Source of the DNA: Euryarchaeota archaeon UBA89
GTDB taxonomy: Archaea > Thermoplasmatota > Poseidoniia > Poseidoniales > Thalassarchaeaceae
NCBI GenBank assembly: GCA_002495525.1
Contig: DAFS01000011.1
Span: forward strand, 939 to 25,381
Direction of reading: 5' to 3'
Length of the DNA stretch: 24,443 nt
This document shows positions 8,649 through 15,742 of this stretch, piece after piece. Position numbers and translations under genes: made by a program. A model generated the notes under the pieces. It made no database searches and was not told the DNA's origin. It saw only the letters and a list, made by a program, of their open reading frames with translations. Each line of letters opens with the position of its first letter. Positions within the stretch are counted from its first letter, which is position 1.

Positions 8649-9188
8649 CTAATCATTCAAAAAAATATTTTCTCTATAATATGATAGTTCACCGATACTT
8701 CCTCTAATATCTCCTAATGCTCTGTGACCAGAATTATTCCTCCATTTTGGTACGTCAGGATACCATCTCCTTACCAATTCTTTCACACTAGTAACATCGA
8801 CGCTTCGATAATGAAAAAAGGCATGTAAAGTTGGCATATATCTACGTAAAAAACGACGATCTTGCCCGATTGTGTTACCGCACAGTGGTGGTACACCAGC
8901 GAGACAATGTAACTGTAAAAATTCTAATGTTTGATTTTCAGCATCACTCATAGAGATATTAGATGAGCGTACTCTTTCTATCAATCCATTTTGAGTATGA
9001 TGAGAAACATTCCAATCATCCATTTTTGCCAAATCTTCTTCTGATACTGAGATTGCGAAACTAGGGCCTTCAGCAACTATAGATAAATCGCCTTCGGTAA
9101 CAATTGTAGCAATCTCAATAATTGTATTTTCATCAGGATCTAAGCCTGTCATTTCAAGATCTATCCATACCAAGCGGTCCTCAACCAT
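8649..9188 (-). CDS. orn: Oligoribonuclease (DEDDh 3'-5' exoribonuclease)
   Basis: Oligoribonuclease degrades RNA fragments of two to a few nucleotides to mononucleotides in the cytoplasm. All 179 residues align with the bacterial/eukaryotic (REXO2) family, whose usual length is about 180. Motif I is WIDLEMTGLD (Asp10, Glu12), motif II is GNTIGQDRRFL (Asp110), and motif III is HRALGDIRGS (His155, Asp160). The family-specific FHYRSVDVTSVKEL and YYREN segments are present, which separates it from DnaQ or RNase T exonucleases. ATG at 9188 begins MVEDRLVWIDLEMTG, the expected N-terminus. It lies upstream of the ELW lipoprotein gene, 76 bp away, and is divergent from the MFS gene. Its presence in an otherwise archaeal gene set is unusual and suggests past transfer from bacteria. 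Confidence 0.93.
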   Translation of the reverse strand: MVEDRLVWIDLEMTGLDPDENTIIEIATIVTEGDLSIVAEGPSFAISVSEEDLAKMDDWNVSHHTQNGLIERVRSSNISMSDAENQTLEFLQLHCLAGVPPLCGNTIGQDRRFLRRYMPTLHAFFHYRSVDVTSVKELVRRWYPDVPKWRNNSGHRALGDIRGSIGELSYYRENIFLND

Positions 9189-9265
9189 GGTACTTGCGAT
9201 GACAGTTCAGTCTTATCAGTTATGATTGAGCATCAGTATGATAATAGATAAGTTATGCGAAGAAT

Positions 9266-10531
9266 ATGAGTGGCACAGGTTACTTTCAGTTATTGAGAGA
9301 AAATAAGCCATTTCGCCGATTATTTACTGCTGACATGATATCCTATATTGGTGATTGGTTCACTGTAATTGCACTATTCATCCTAGCAGGTGAAGCCACA
9401 GATAATTCTCCTCTTGCAATTGCTGGTGTATTAGTAACTAGAAGTTTTGGAATGGCTTTATGCGATCCCTTTTCGGGTATGTTTGCAGACAGATATTCAA
9501 GAAAAGGATTAATGATGTTGTCTAATTTTATTTCTCTATTCGCTCTAGTTTCTGTAGTCTCATTCGATTTACTTGATAATTTATTCTCATACTATTTTCT
9601 TGCTTTTATAATGGTCTTAGCAAAATCGCTATTTGATCCTGCAGAATTTTCATATCTTCCAAAAATTTGTTCAAATGATGAACTAATTACAGCGAATGCA
9701 TTAGGTTCGGGAGGATGGTCTGTAGCATTGGGAATAGGGGCAGGAATTGGAGGCTTAACAATCTCAGAATTTGGTATTACTACAGCCTTATGGATTGATT
9801 GTTCAACCTTTTTATTCTCGATTATATTGATATCAACTCTTCCTCCAGGTGGGCCAGATAATCCAGTAAAAGGGAGACTTACACCTAAATCTGCGTTTAG
9901 TGAAATTATATCCGGTTGGAAGTATATTCGTAGTGAACCTGCAATAGGTAGAGTCGTATTTGCTAAAGGAATGTGGGCATCAGGAGGTGGAGCGCAAGTC
10001 TTCTTACTAATTTTAATTGGTATGGAAACTAGTTTTGGAGAATTAGCTGCAGGAATAGGTTTACTGTTTATGATTAGAGGTTTTGGTTCAGGATTTGGTC
10101 CGATTATTGCTAAGCCATTAATGGAAAAAACGAATTTCTTACCTTATCTGCTAGGTGTTTCAGTTGGTATATCAGGGATATTTTATGTCTTAGTTGCGTA
10201 CTTACAATGGACAGATATACTACTAGTGTTTGTGTTTTGTGCACATGCTAGTTCAGGTGTTAACTGGGTATATTCAACCACAATGCTTCAAGTACGCTCT
10301 GGTGATGAATGGAGAGGTAGGGTTGCAGGTACGGATTACTTAGTGATCACATTTACTATGGGTTGCTCGGCATTAGCAGCTGCACTAATTCTAGAGAATA
10401 ATCTTCTAGAATTAAGAGAAGTTATTGCCCTCTCAGCTATTATTCAGATTATCATAGGAATAGGCTGGATTTTATTTGCCTCACCAAAAGAAAAGAAATA
10501 TTTCAATAATTATATCAATACTAGCGTATAA
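9266..10531 (+). CDS. Major facilitator superfamily transporter (MFS_3 / exporter-like)
   Basis: This 421-residue protein has about 12 hydrophobic segments. The loop between helices 2 and 3 carries GMFADRYSRK (residues 71-80), the MFS motif A (GxxxDRxGRR/K). The N-terminus (FRRLFTADMISYIGDWF) resembles the MFS_3 group, which includes enterobactin exporter EntS-like carriers and putative macrolide exporters. The substrate cannot be determined; export of a small molecule is the likeliest role. The ATG at 9266 has no Shine-Dalgarno sequence, and an AT-rich element (TATGATAATA, 9237-9246) lies about 25 nt upstream, fitting a leaderless mRNA. The 3' end overlaps the convergent membrane protein gene by 11 bp. 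Confidence 0.85.
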   Translation: MSGTGYFQLLRENKPFRRLFTADMISYIGDWFTVIALFILAGEATDNSPLAIAGVLVTRSFGMALCDPFSGMFADRYSRKGLMMLSNFISLFALVSVVSFDLLDNLFSYYFLAFIMVLAKSLFDPAEFSYLPKICSNDELITANALGSGGWSVALGIGAGIGGLTISEFGITTALWIDCSTFLFSIILISTLPPGGPDNPVKGRLTPKSAFSEIISGWKYIRSEPAIGRVVFAKGMWASGGGAQVFLLILIGMETSFGELAAGIGLLFMIRGFGSGFGPIIAKPLMEKTNFLPYLLGVSVGISGIFYVLVAYLQWTDILLVFVFCAHASSGVNWVYSTTMLQVRSGDEWRGRVAGTDYLVITFTMGCSALAAALILENNLLELREVIALSAIIQIIIGIGWILFASPKEKKYFNNYINTSV

Positions 10532-11360
10532 AATTTTGAAGAAGAATTAATACAACAATAGGTGCTATAGAGAAAACCACATCTCTGAAAAGAGATTTAG
10601 AAGATATTTGAACTTGAGTTGTAATACGTTCTCGAATTTCAGTATCAATCTTCTCAATCATCCCTGATGCTGGATCTTTGGCCTTAGCCAAAACTTCTTC
10701 CAGCATATCAACTCCTTTGTCAAGTAGATTTGTAAAAATATCTTGTAATGGATTTCTCTGTTCTGGTTTATGAATGCCATCATCATCTTCAGAAATCTCA
10801 ATTATTTCTCTCCATGGCCTAGGTATAGTAAATTCATCTACAGTCTTTAGAAATTCTCTACTCACCACAGTACCTTCTACAAATATCTTAGCGGTTGTTA
10901 AGTTATACTTAGCGATAGTTTGAATATTTTTTCTAGAACGAGTAACCTTGCCGAAATCGACTACTAACCAGATAATACCGGCTAAAATCAGTAATATTTT
11001 TCCTGATTCAGGAGTTTCTATCCAACTATTCCAACCTATATCACCATCAATTAGTAATCTAGCTGTTAATGCAACTAGAGCTGGTAAAATAAATGAAAGA
11101 ACCTCATTCATAACAATCTTCCAAAATCCCTCCATTGGAAGTTTCTTAAATTTACTTAAAAACCACTTAATATGCCCAGTTCTATTTCCAGGAGGAGCAT
11201 ATGTATTTACTAAATCTATCAAAGGTGGTGCAATTAGTAATAATCTTAGTAAAAATGGGACAATTAGGAGTAATAAATATGCTTCCCATGGAGATTCAGG
11301 TGGAACACTTGGGAATTGAAGTGCGTCCGACATGGGACTAACTGAAACACCACCTGCCAT
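10521..11360 (-). CDS. Membrane protein of unknown function, about four helices
   Basis: I chose the ATG at 11360 (279 residues) because GGGGTGA lies 5 nt upstream. A GTG at 11369 is in frame but falls inside that ribosome binding site. Hydrophobic segments occur near residues 27-49, 90-107, 122-140 and 257-275. Between the third and fourth is a soluble domain of about 115 residues with an acidic stretch (ISEDDDG) and an amphipathic region (LLDKGVDMLEEVLAKAK). I recognise no family. It is the second gene after the 144-residue membrane protein on the same strand, separated by 16 bp, so the two are probably cotranscribed and may form a complex. Confidence 0.75.
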   Translation of the reverse strand: MAGGVSVSPMSDALQFPSVPPESPWEAYLLLLIVPFLLRLLLIAPPLIDLVNTYAPPGNRTGHIKWFLSKFKKLPMEGFWKIVMNEVLSFILPALVALTARLLIDGDIGWNSWIETPESGKILLILAGIIWLVVDFGKVTRSRKNIQTIAKYNLTTAKIFVEGTVVSREFLKTVDEFTIPRPWREIIEISEDDDGIHKPEQRNPLQDIFTNLLDKGVDMLEEVLAKAKDPASGMIEKIDTEIRERITTQVQISSKSLFRDVVFSIAPIVVLILLQNFIR

Positions 11361-11365
11361 GAATG

Positions 11366-11372
11366 TCACCCC
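11366..11372 (-). promoter_or_regulatory. Shine-Dalgarno site that decides the start of the 279-residue membrane protein
   Basis: GGGGTGA on the minus strand sits 5 nt before the ATG at 11360 and contains the competing GTG start, which makes the ATG the better choice. Confidence 0.55.
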
Positions 11373-11376
11373 TTCA

Positions 11377-11811
11377 CTACCTTGACATTCTGGACAACGT
11401 ATCTGCTTGATTTGATGCTGTTCTCAAAAATAATACAGCTAAAATTGCAGAAATTATGAATGCAGTACCCATATAATAGTGAGTATTTGTCATAAGAATC
11501 GCTATTCCAATCAGTGAAGAATAAGAGATTACTTGACAAATTATTAGTAATCTTTCCAACATCACATATTCTAACTCGTTTGTACCATCAAATTCTCTAA
11601 TATAGGAATTAATAAGGAAAAATATGGCTTGAAAAGGAAGTGCAGCAGCAAGAATCGTCAGTCCAGTAACTACCACCATGTCAGGATCTGCTTGATCTAA
11701 TTCTAAACCACGGAACAAAATATTACCCATATTCAAACCTATTATTGAGGCATGAATTGTCCATGCTTTATCGTAAGGCGACGTGGTTTCTCCTGTCGCA
11801 TTAGAAGCCAT
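11377..11811 (-). CDS. Small membrane protein of unknown function
   Basis: This 144-residue protein has a polar N-terminus (MASNATGETTSPYDK) followed by a weakly hydrophobic segment. Three clear membrane helices follow at about residues 46-67, 87-106 and 113-130, and a short basic/polar tail ends the protein. No motif or family is recognised. It is the first gene of a probable two-gene unit with the 279-residue membrane protein, whose ribosome binding site lies in the 16-bp gap between them. The 99-bp stretch upstream, back to msrA, is AT-rich and should hold its promoter. Confidence 0.7.
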   Translation of the reverse strand: MASNATGETTSPYDKAWTIHASIIGLNMGNILFRGLELDQADPDMVVVTGLTILAAALPFQAIFFLINSYIREFDGTNELEYVMLERLLIICQVISYSSLIGIAILMTNTHYYMGTAFIISAILAVLFLRTASNQADTLSRMSR

Positions 11812-11872
11812 ATAGTAGATTGAGTTTTAATCAATAGTTGAATATTACTCAAGAATAATCTTTCAATTGTGT

Positions 11873-11910
11873 GATTTCGATATAGAAAGAAGAAATCGAA
11901 AAAGTTTTTC
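11873..11910 (-). terminator. Possible T-rich terminator after msrA
   Basis: Reading the minus strand past the msrA stop, there is a T-rich stretch (CTTTTTC, then TTTCTTCTTTC) and a short inverted repeat, GATTTC/GAAATC, at 11873-11878 and 11892-11897. Archaeal termination relies mainly on U-tracts, so this is plausible but unproven. Confidence 0.3.
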
Positions 11911-12432
11911 TTATTCATATAGAGATGCATGTTTTGCCCTTGTTTTGGAAATCTTCGGACTTACAACCATGGCACAATAAGGGTTATTTGGATTATTTGC
12001 AAAATAATTATGATGATAATTTTCAGCTACATAGAAATTAATTAATGGACTCACTTCAGTAACAATATCGTCAACAAAGTTTTGTTGAAGATATCCTATT
12101 ACTTCATTCACATCTAACTTCTCTTCCTCATTTTTATGGTAAACTACACTTCGATATTGTGGGCCTATATCATTTCCTTGGCGATTTAATTGGGTTGGAT
12201 CATGACAAGTGAAAAATACTTCAAGTAATATTTTTCTAGGGATTATTTCTGGATCAAAAGTGACCTCTATGACTTCAGCATGCCCACTATTCTTACTACA
12301 AACTTGCTCATATGTAGGATTATCAATATGCCCTCCACTATATCCTGGAATAACTTTTGAAACTCCTTTTAGACCTAATATTGCGCCTTCGACACACCAA
12401 AAACAGCCACCTCCAAGGACAATTGTTTCCAT
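11911..12432 (-). CDS. msrA: Peptide-methionine (S)-S-oxide reductase MsrA
   Basis: MsrA reduces the S-epimer of methionine sulfoxide in proteins and free methionine using thioredoxin, repairing oxidative damage in the cytoplasm. The protein has 173 residues from the ATG at 12432. GGGCFWC near the N-terminus carries the catalytic Cys10. Further family motifs are GYSGG, YEQVCSKNSGHAEV, DPTQLNRQGNDIGPQYRS and AENYHHNYF. No MsrB domain is fused. The start at 12432 is supported by GGTGA 4 nt upstream; an earlier in-frame start at 12462 would lie inside guaB and is unlikely. The gene begins 4 bp after the guaB stop codon, so translation is probably coupled. The link between IMP dehydrogenase and MsrA is positional only. 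Confidence 0.93.
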   Translation of the reverse strand: METIVLGGGCFWCVEGAILGLKGVSKVIPGYSGGHIDNPTYEQVCSKNSGHAEVIEVTFDPEIIPRKILLEVFFTCHDPTQLNRQGNDIGPQYRSVVYHKNEEEKLDVNEVIGYLQQNFVDDIVTEVSPLINFYVAENYHHNYFANNPNNPYCAMVVSPKISKTRAKHASLYE

Positions 12433-12436
12433 TACA

Positions 12437-12441
12437 TCACC
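12437..12441 (-). promoter_or_regulatory. Ribosome binding site for msrA overlapping the guaB stop codon
   Basis: GGTGA on the minus strand includes the TGA stop of guaB and lies 4 nt from the msrA ATG. This supports the shorter msrA start and termination-reinitiation coupling. Confidence 0.55.
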
Positions 12442-13900
12442 TTCTATAATTTGGAGCTTCACGAGTGATTTCTACGTCATGAACATGTGATTCGGAAAGT
12501 CCTGCATTAGTAATTTTAACAAAATCACAATTTATTTTCATAGAATCAATATCGGGATTACCAGTATAGCCCATACTTGAACGAAGACCACCTGTTAATT
12601 GATGTATTACATTTTCAACAGGACCTCTAGCAGGAACTCTTCCTTCAATACCTTCAGGCACATATTTACTTGTATCACCTTGCTCAGACTGGAAATAACG
12701 ATCATGAGCACCTTTACTCATTGCACCTACAGAGCCCATCCCGCGATATACTTTGTATGACCTACCTTGGTAAAGAATCACTTCACCAGGCGCCTCATCA
12801 GTTCCGGCAAGAAGGCTTCCCACCATGACACAATCAGCACCTGCAGCAATTGCTTTAGCTATGTCTCCACTAAACTTAATTCCTCCATCTGCAATTACAG
12901 GTATGTCTAATTTCTTACATACAGAAACCACACTCTGGACTGCAGTTAATTGGGGTACTCCTACACCAGAAACAATTCTAGTAGTACAAATAGAGCCTGG
13001 GCCAATACCAACTTTAATCGCATTTGCACCCGCAGCAATCAAAGCATCAGCAGCAGCAGCAGTAGCTACATTACCAGCAATTATCTGGAAATCTTTACCA
13101 ACTTTTTCTCTGATTTTTGCGACTGTGTATAATACGCCATGAGAATGTCCATGTGCAGTATCAACTACCACTGCGTCAGCTCCCGCCTCAAATAATGCGA
13201 TTGCCCTTTGAATTCCTTTTTCGCCGGTTCCAGTCGCTGCTGCAACTCTCAAACGACCATGTTTATCTTTACAGGATTCTGGATTGTCACGACTACGTTG
13301 TATATCTCGAACGGTCATCATTCCAGTACATTTACCTTCAGAATCTACAACTAATAATTTTTCAATACGATGTTTATGTAATAATTTCTTGGCATATTCA
13401 GGATCTACATGCTCAGGAACCGTGACTAAATCCGTAGTCATCATTGAAGAAACCAGTTGTTCATCATCATCTACAAATCTAATATCACGATTTGTAATAA
13501 TACCTACTAGATTCTCATTTTCATCGATTACTGGTAAACCAGAGAAACCATGTTGTTCTTTTATTTTACGCATTTCACCTATGGTCGTTGATGGTTTAAT
13601 TGTAATTGGATCTAATACCAATCCTGACTCAAATCGCTTTACAGAATTGACCTTTGAGGTCTGCTCTTCAATAGACATATTTCTATGGATAACTCCAATT
13701 CCGCCTGCCTGTGCTAAGGCGATAGCCATGCGAGATTCAGTTACAGTATCCATTGCAGCAGACATTATTGGGATATTGAGAGAAATAGTAGATGTGAGTC
13801 TAGTCCTCAACTTAACTTGAGCCGGGAGTACTGCTGATTCAGCAGGTAACAAAAGTACATCATCAAATGTTAGAGCTTCTGGTATGCTGTCCTGTGCCAT
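12437..13900 (-). CDS. guaB: IMP dehydrogenase
   Basis: IMP dehydrogenase oxidises IMP to XMP with NAD+, the committed step of GMP synthesis. The 487 residues match the full-length family. An N-terminal barrel segment (ALTFDDVLLLPA) is interrupted by a pair of CBS domains at about residues 95-205, then the barrel resumes with VVVDTAHGHSHGV, the catalytic loop GIGPGSICTTR (Cys305), the phosphate-binding region VIADGGIKFSGDIAKA, and YRGMGSVGAM with the mobile flap. The CBS pair usually binds adenine or guanine nucleotides and tunes activity. It is followed directly by msrA and lies 78 bp downstream of the LURP-one-related gene. An AATATA element about 40 nt before the ATG (13938-13943) may be its promoter, so it need not be cotranscribed with the gene upstream. 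Confidence 0.97.
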   Translation of the reverse strand: MAQDSIPEALTFDDVLLLPAESAVLPAQVKLRTRLTSTISLNIPIMSAAMDTVTESRMAIALAQAGGIGVIHRNMSIEEQTSKVNSVKRFESGLVLDPITIKPSTTIGEMRKIKEQHGFSGLPVIDENENLVGIITNRDIRFVDDDEQLVSSMMTTDLVTVPEHVDPEYAKKLLHKHRIEKLLVVDSEGKCTGMMTVRDIQRSRDNPESCKDKHGRLRVAAATGTGEKGIQRAIALFEAGADAVVVDTAHGHSHGVLYTVAKIREKVGKDFQIIAGNVATAAAADALIAAGANAIKVGIGPGSICTTRIVSGVGVPQLTAVQSVVSVCKKLDIPVIADGGIKFSGDIAKAIAAGADCVMVGSLLAGTDEAPGEVILYQGRSYKVYRGMGSVGAMSKGAHDRYFQSEQGDTSKYVPEGIEGRVPARGPVENVIHQLTGGLRSSMGYTGNPDIDSMKINCDFVKITNAGLSESHVHDVEITREAPNYRR

Positions 13901-13978
13901 TAAAGATGGCCTAGACCATTCCTATTTCAATGGTTGGTATATTGGCATAGCAAAATAATAATAGAAATATTATTGATT

Positions 13979-14566
13979 CTAATTTTGTCTACCCTCTATC
14001 GCAATAATAATCATTGCAGCACCAAGAATAATCCTAGTATCAATCTGATTCCCTTTAGGAATATCAACAGTGAGCTTTTGAATCAGAGGATTCATCTTTT
14101 GAGTGAATATAATTGTAGGGTTATCAGGGAAATTAAATGCGAATTGCTGTGGGAAAACAAATTTTGCGAAAGGAACTATTCGACGTATTATAGCACTAAG
14201 CATTCTATCTTCTTTAACTTCAGCGTAAATATCGTTATTAGGGTCATAAACTGAATAACTATCTTGAAAAAAGGATTTTCGAAAATTACGTCTGACACCA
14301 CCTAAACTTTCGCCGGTTTTGGAATCAGTAAAATCATAGTTGCCTGAAAGGTCCAAAATATTTCTAGCCTTAATTCTCATTATTTCTTCGGACTCACTTT
14401 CATCTGTGTAAACTCTAATATCCTCTTTAATTTTCAATGCCTTTTGGTAACAATAACCAATTAACTCCTCTTGAGTATCATCGTGATAGATATGAAATTT
14501 TTCACCTAAAATCTTTAATAATTTTTTCCTAATCAAATATTGATTACTTTCTAGTAGTCCCGTCAT
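13979..14566 (-). CDS. LURP-one-related (LOR) family protein, tubby/scramblase fold
   Basis: The 195-residue product from the ATG at 14566 matches the prokaryotic LURP-one-related family. Recognisable parts are the N-terminal YLIRKKLLKILGEKFHIY, the middle RVYTDESESEEIMRIKAR, and the repeated pattern of a beta strand, DxxTGExLG, then an RR-containing basic strand (GGVRRNFRKS). The C-terminus (residues 179-190) is a hydrophobic helix, as expected for the buried central helix of the tubby/scramblase beta-barrel. The cellular role of prokaryotic members is not known; binding phosphoinositides or lipids is suggested by the fold only. A TTG at 14575 is in frame, but the ATG three codons later is preferred. 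The gene is divergent from the TYW1-like gene across 126 bp. Confidence 0.8.
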   Translation of the reverse strand: MTGLLESNQYLIRKKLLKILGEKFHIYHDDTQEELIGYCYQKALKIKEDIRVYTDESESEEIMRIKARNILDLSGNYDFTDSKTGESLGGVRRNFRKSFFQDSYSVYDPNNDIYAEVKEDRMLSAIIRRIVPFAKFVFPQQFAFNFPDNPTIIFTQKMNPLIQKLTVDIPKGNQIDTRIILGAAMIIIAIEGRQN

Positions 14567-14692
14567 CAAATACAACGTAGGGGTAGCGAGTGATAGTCTA
14601 TTCGCCTACATGATACCTTCTTATGATACGTATAATTGAAATCAGAACCTTGATTCGAAGAGCCATCTGACACAGCCCTTCTGCGGGAATTG
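14567..14692. promoter_or_regulatory. Divergent intergenic region between the LOR and TYW1-like genes
   Basis: At 126 bp this is the longest non-coding gap in the window and should contain both promoters. For the plus-strand TYW1-like gene, TATAAT at 14631-14636 would place transcription start near 14660, leaving a leader of about 33 nt. No convincing box is seen for the LOR gene. No RNA gene was found here. Confidence 0.4.
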
Positions 14693-15727
14693 ATGTCTGA
14701 GTTGATGCCTATGCAAAGCCCCGTGACTAAAATAGAGCCGAAAATAGCTGCTCGTCTAGCAAAACAAAGTTATCACTTAGTTGGAGAACATGGTGGAGTC
14801 AAAGTCTGTCATTGGACAAAGCAAAGTCTAATCGCAGATAGATCTTGTTACAAAGGTACATTTTACGGAATTGAAAGTCATGGCTGTATGCAAATGGCTC
14901 CCAATGTAGATACCTGTAATTTAGCATGTACATATTGCTGGAGAGAACCTCATTCCGATGCTTTGACAAAAATTGATGATGACCCATACGAATTATTTCT
15001 TCAATCAGTAAAAGCACATAGAAGATTGCTAACAGGTTTTGGAGGACATCCTTCTGTACCAAGAGAAAAATGGTTAGATGCTCAAGATCCAAAGCATGTT
15101 GCAATATCTCTTAATGGGGAACCAACTTTGTATTCTCGCTTGGGAGAATTTCTAGATATTTGTCATCAACATGGTGTTTCTACATTTTTAGTAACTAATG
15201 GCTCATTACCAAAAGTGATTGAGAAACTCGATACGCTTCCAACCCAACTATATGTAAGTGTAGATGCACCAAATAAAGAAATTTTTGACCGAATATGTAA
15301 ACCAAAGTTTGATCAGTCGGCATTTGAAAAATTAGAACAAACACTGGAGCTTCTTCCAAGTTTGGATACAAGAACAGTATGTAGACACACCCTAATAAAA
15401 GGGGAATCACTTGGTCACTGGAAAGATTATGCAAGACTTGACAACATAGCAGATCCAGATTTTATTGAAGCAAAAGGCTACATCTACGTAGGGAATTCAC
15501 AATCCAATCATACTATTGAAAATATGCCATCTCATGATGAAGTTATGGATTTCTCGAGAAATCTAGCACCATTAGTCGGAAGAGAAGTTCTATCCGATCG
15601 CAGAGAGAGTAGGGTTGCACTAATCGGAAAAGAAATGATTCCAGTAACTTTACCTACAAGAATTAGAGATTTACCGAAAGATTTGGGTATAGCGAAACCT
15701 CAAAAGTTCTCGCTACCTCAACTTTGA
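14693..15727 (+). CDS. taw1: TYW1-like S-adenosylmethionine-dependent tRNA 4-demethylwyosine synthase
   Basis: This radical SAM enzyme joins pyruvate-derived carbons to N1-methylguanosine at position 37 of tRNA-Phe, forming the tricyclic imG-14. From the ATG at 14693 (344 residues) the radical SAM cluster motif is CNLACTYCW (Cys75, Cys79, Cys82). Upstream cysteines Cys39 (VCHWTK), Cys52 (SCYKGTFYGI) and Cys65 (HGCMQM) are the three that hold the second 4Fe-4S cluster of archaeal TYW1. SLNGEPTLY, YVSVDAPN and RHTLIKGE are also typical. There is no flavodoxin domain, which is the archaeal rather than the eukaryotic arrangement. A TTG one codon earlier (14690) is less likely, and ATGs at 14705 and 14711 are possible. 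Its product would be the substrate of the TYW2-like enzyme at 3029-3922. Confidence 0.94.
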   Translation: MSELMPMQSPVTKIEPKIAARLAKQSYHLVGEHGGVKVCHWTKQSLIADRSCYKGTFYGIESHGCMQMAPNVDTCNLACTYCWREPHSDALTKIDDDPYELFLQSVKAHRRLLTGFGGHPSVPREKWLDAQDPKHVAISLNGEPTLYSRLGEFLDICHQHGVSTFLVTNGSLPKVIEKLDTLPTQLYVSVDAPNKEIFDRICKPKFDQSAFEKLEQTLELLPSLDTRTVCRHTLIKGESLGHWKDYARLDNIADPDFIEAKGYIYVGNSQSNHTIENMPSHDEVMDFSRNLAPLVGREVLSDRRESRVALIGKEMIPVTLPTRIRDLPKDLGIAKPQKFSLPQL

Positions 15728-15742
15728 GAATTTATTCTATGA

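Noticed and set aside
8573..8656. 28-residue N-terminal extension of the ELW-repeat lipoprotein
   Set aside because: It would bury the signal peptide and lipobox inside the protein and overlap the oligoribonuclease gene by 8 bp. The ATG at 8572 gives a normal lipoprotein.
11812..11910. Small minus-strand frame of 62 codons (11742-11930)
   Set aside because: It overlaps the end of msrA and the start of the 144-residue membrane protein in another frame, and its composition (poly-Phe, poly-Lys) reflects the AT-rich spacer.
12433..12462. Ten-residue N-terminal extension of MsrA
   Set aside because: It would overlap the end of guaB, and the proper GGTGA site precedes the ATG at 12432, where known MsrA proteins begin.
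12825..13820. Plus-strand open frames of up to 178 codons across the IMP dehydrogenase gene
   Set aside because: The minus-strand frame encodes complete IMP dehydrogenase with every motif in place; the antisense frames are shadows.
14640..14692. Possible tRNA-like fragment or hairpin (TTCGAA and CCC...GGG) before the TYW1-like gene
   Set aside because: TTCGAA resembles a T-loop, but there is no acceptor stem, anticodon arm or D arm around it, and the CCC/GGG pair is only 3 bp.
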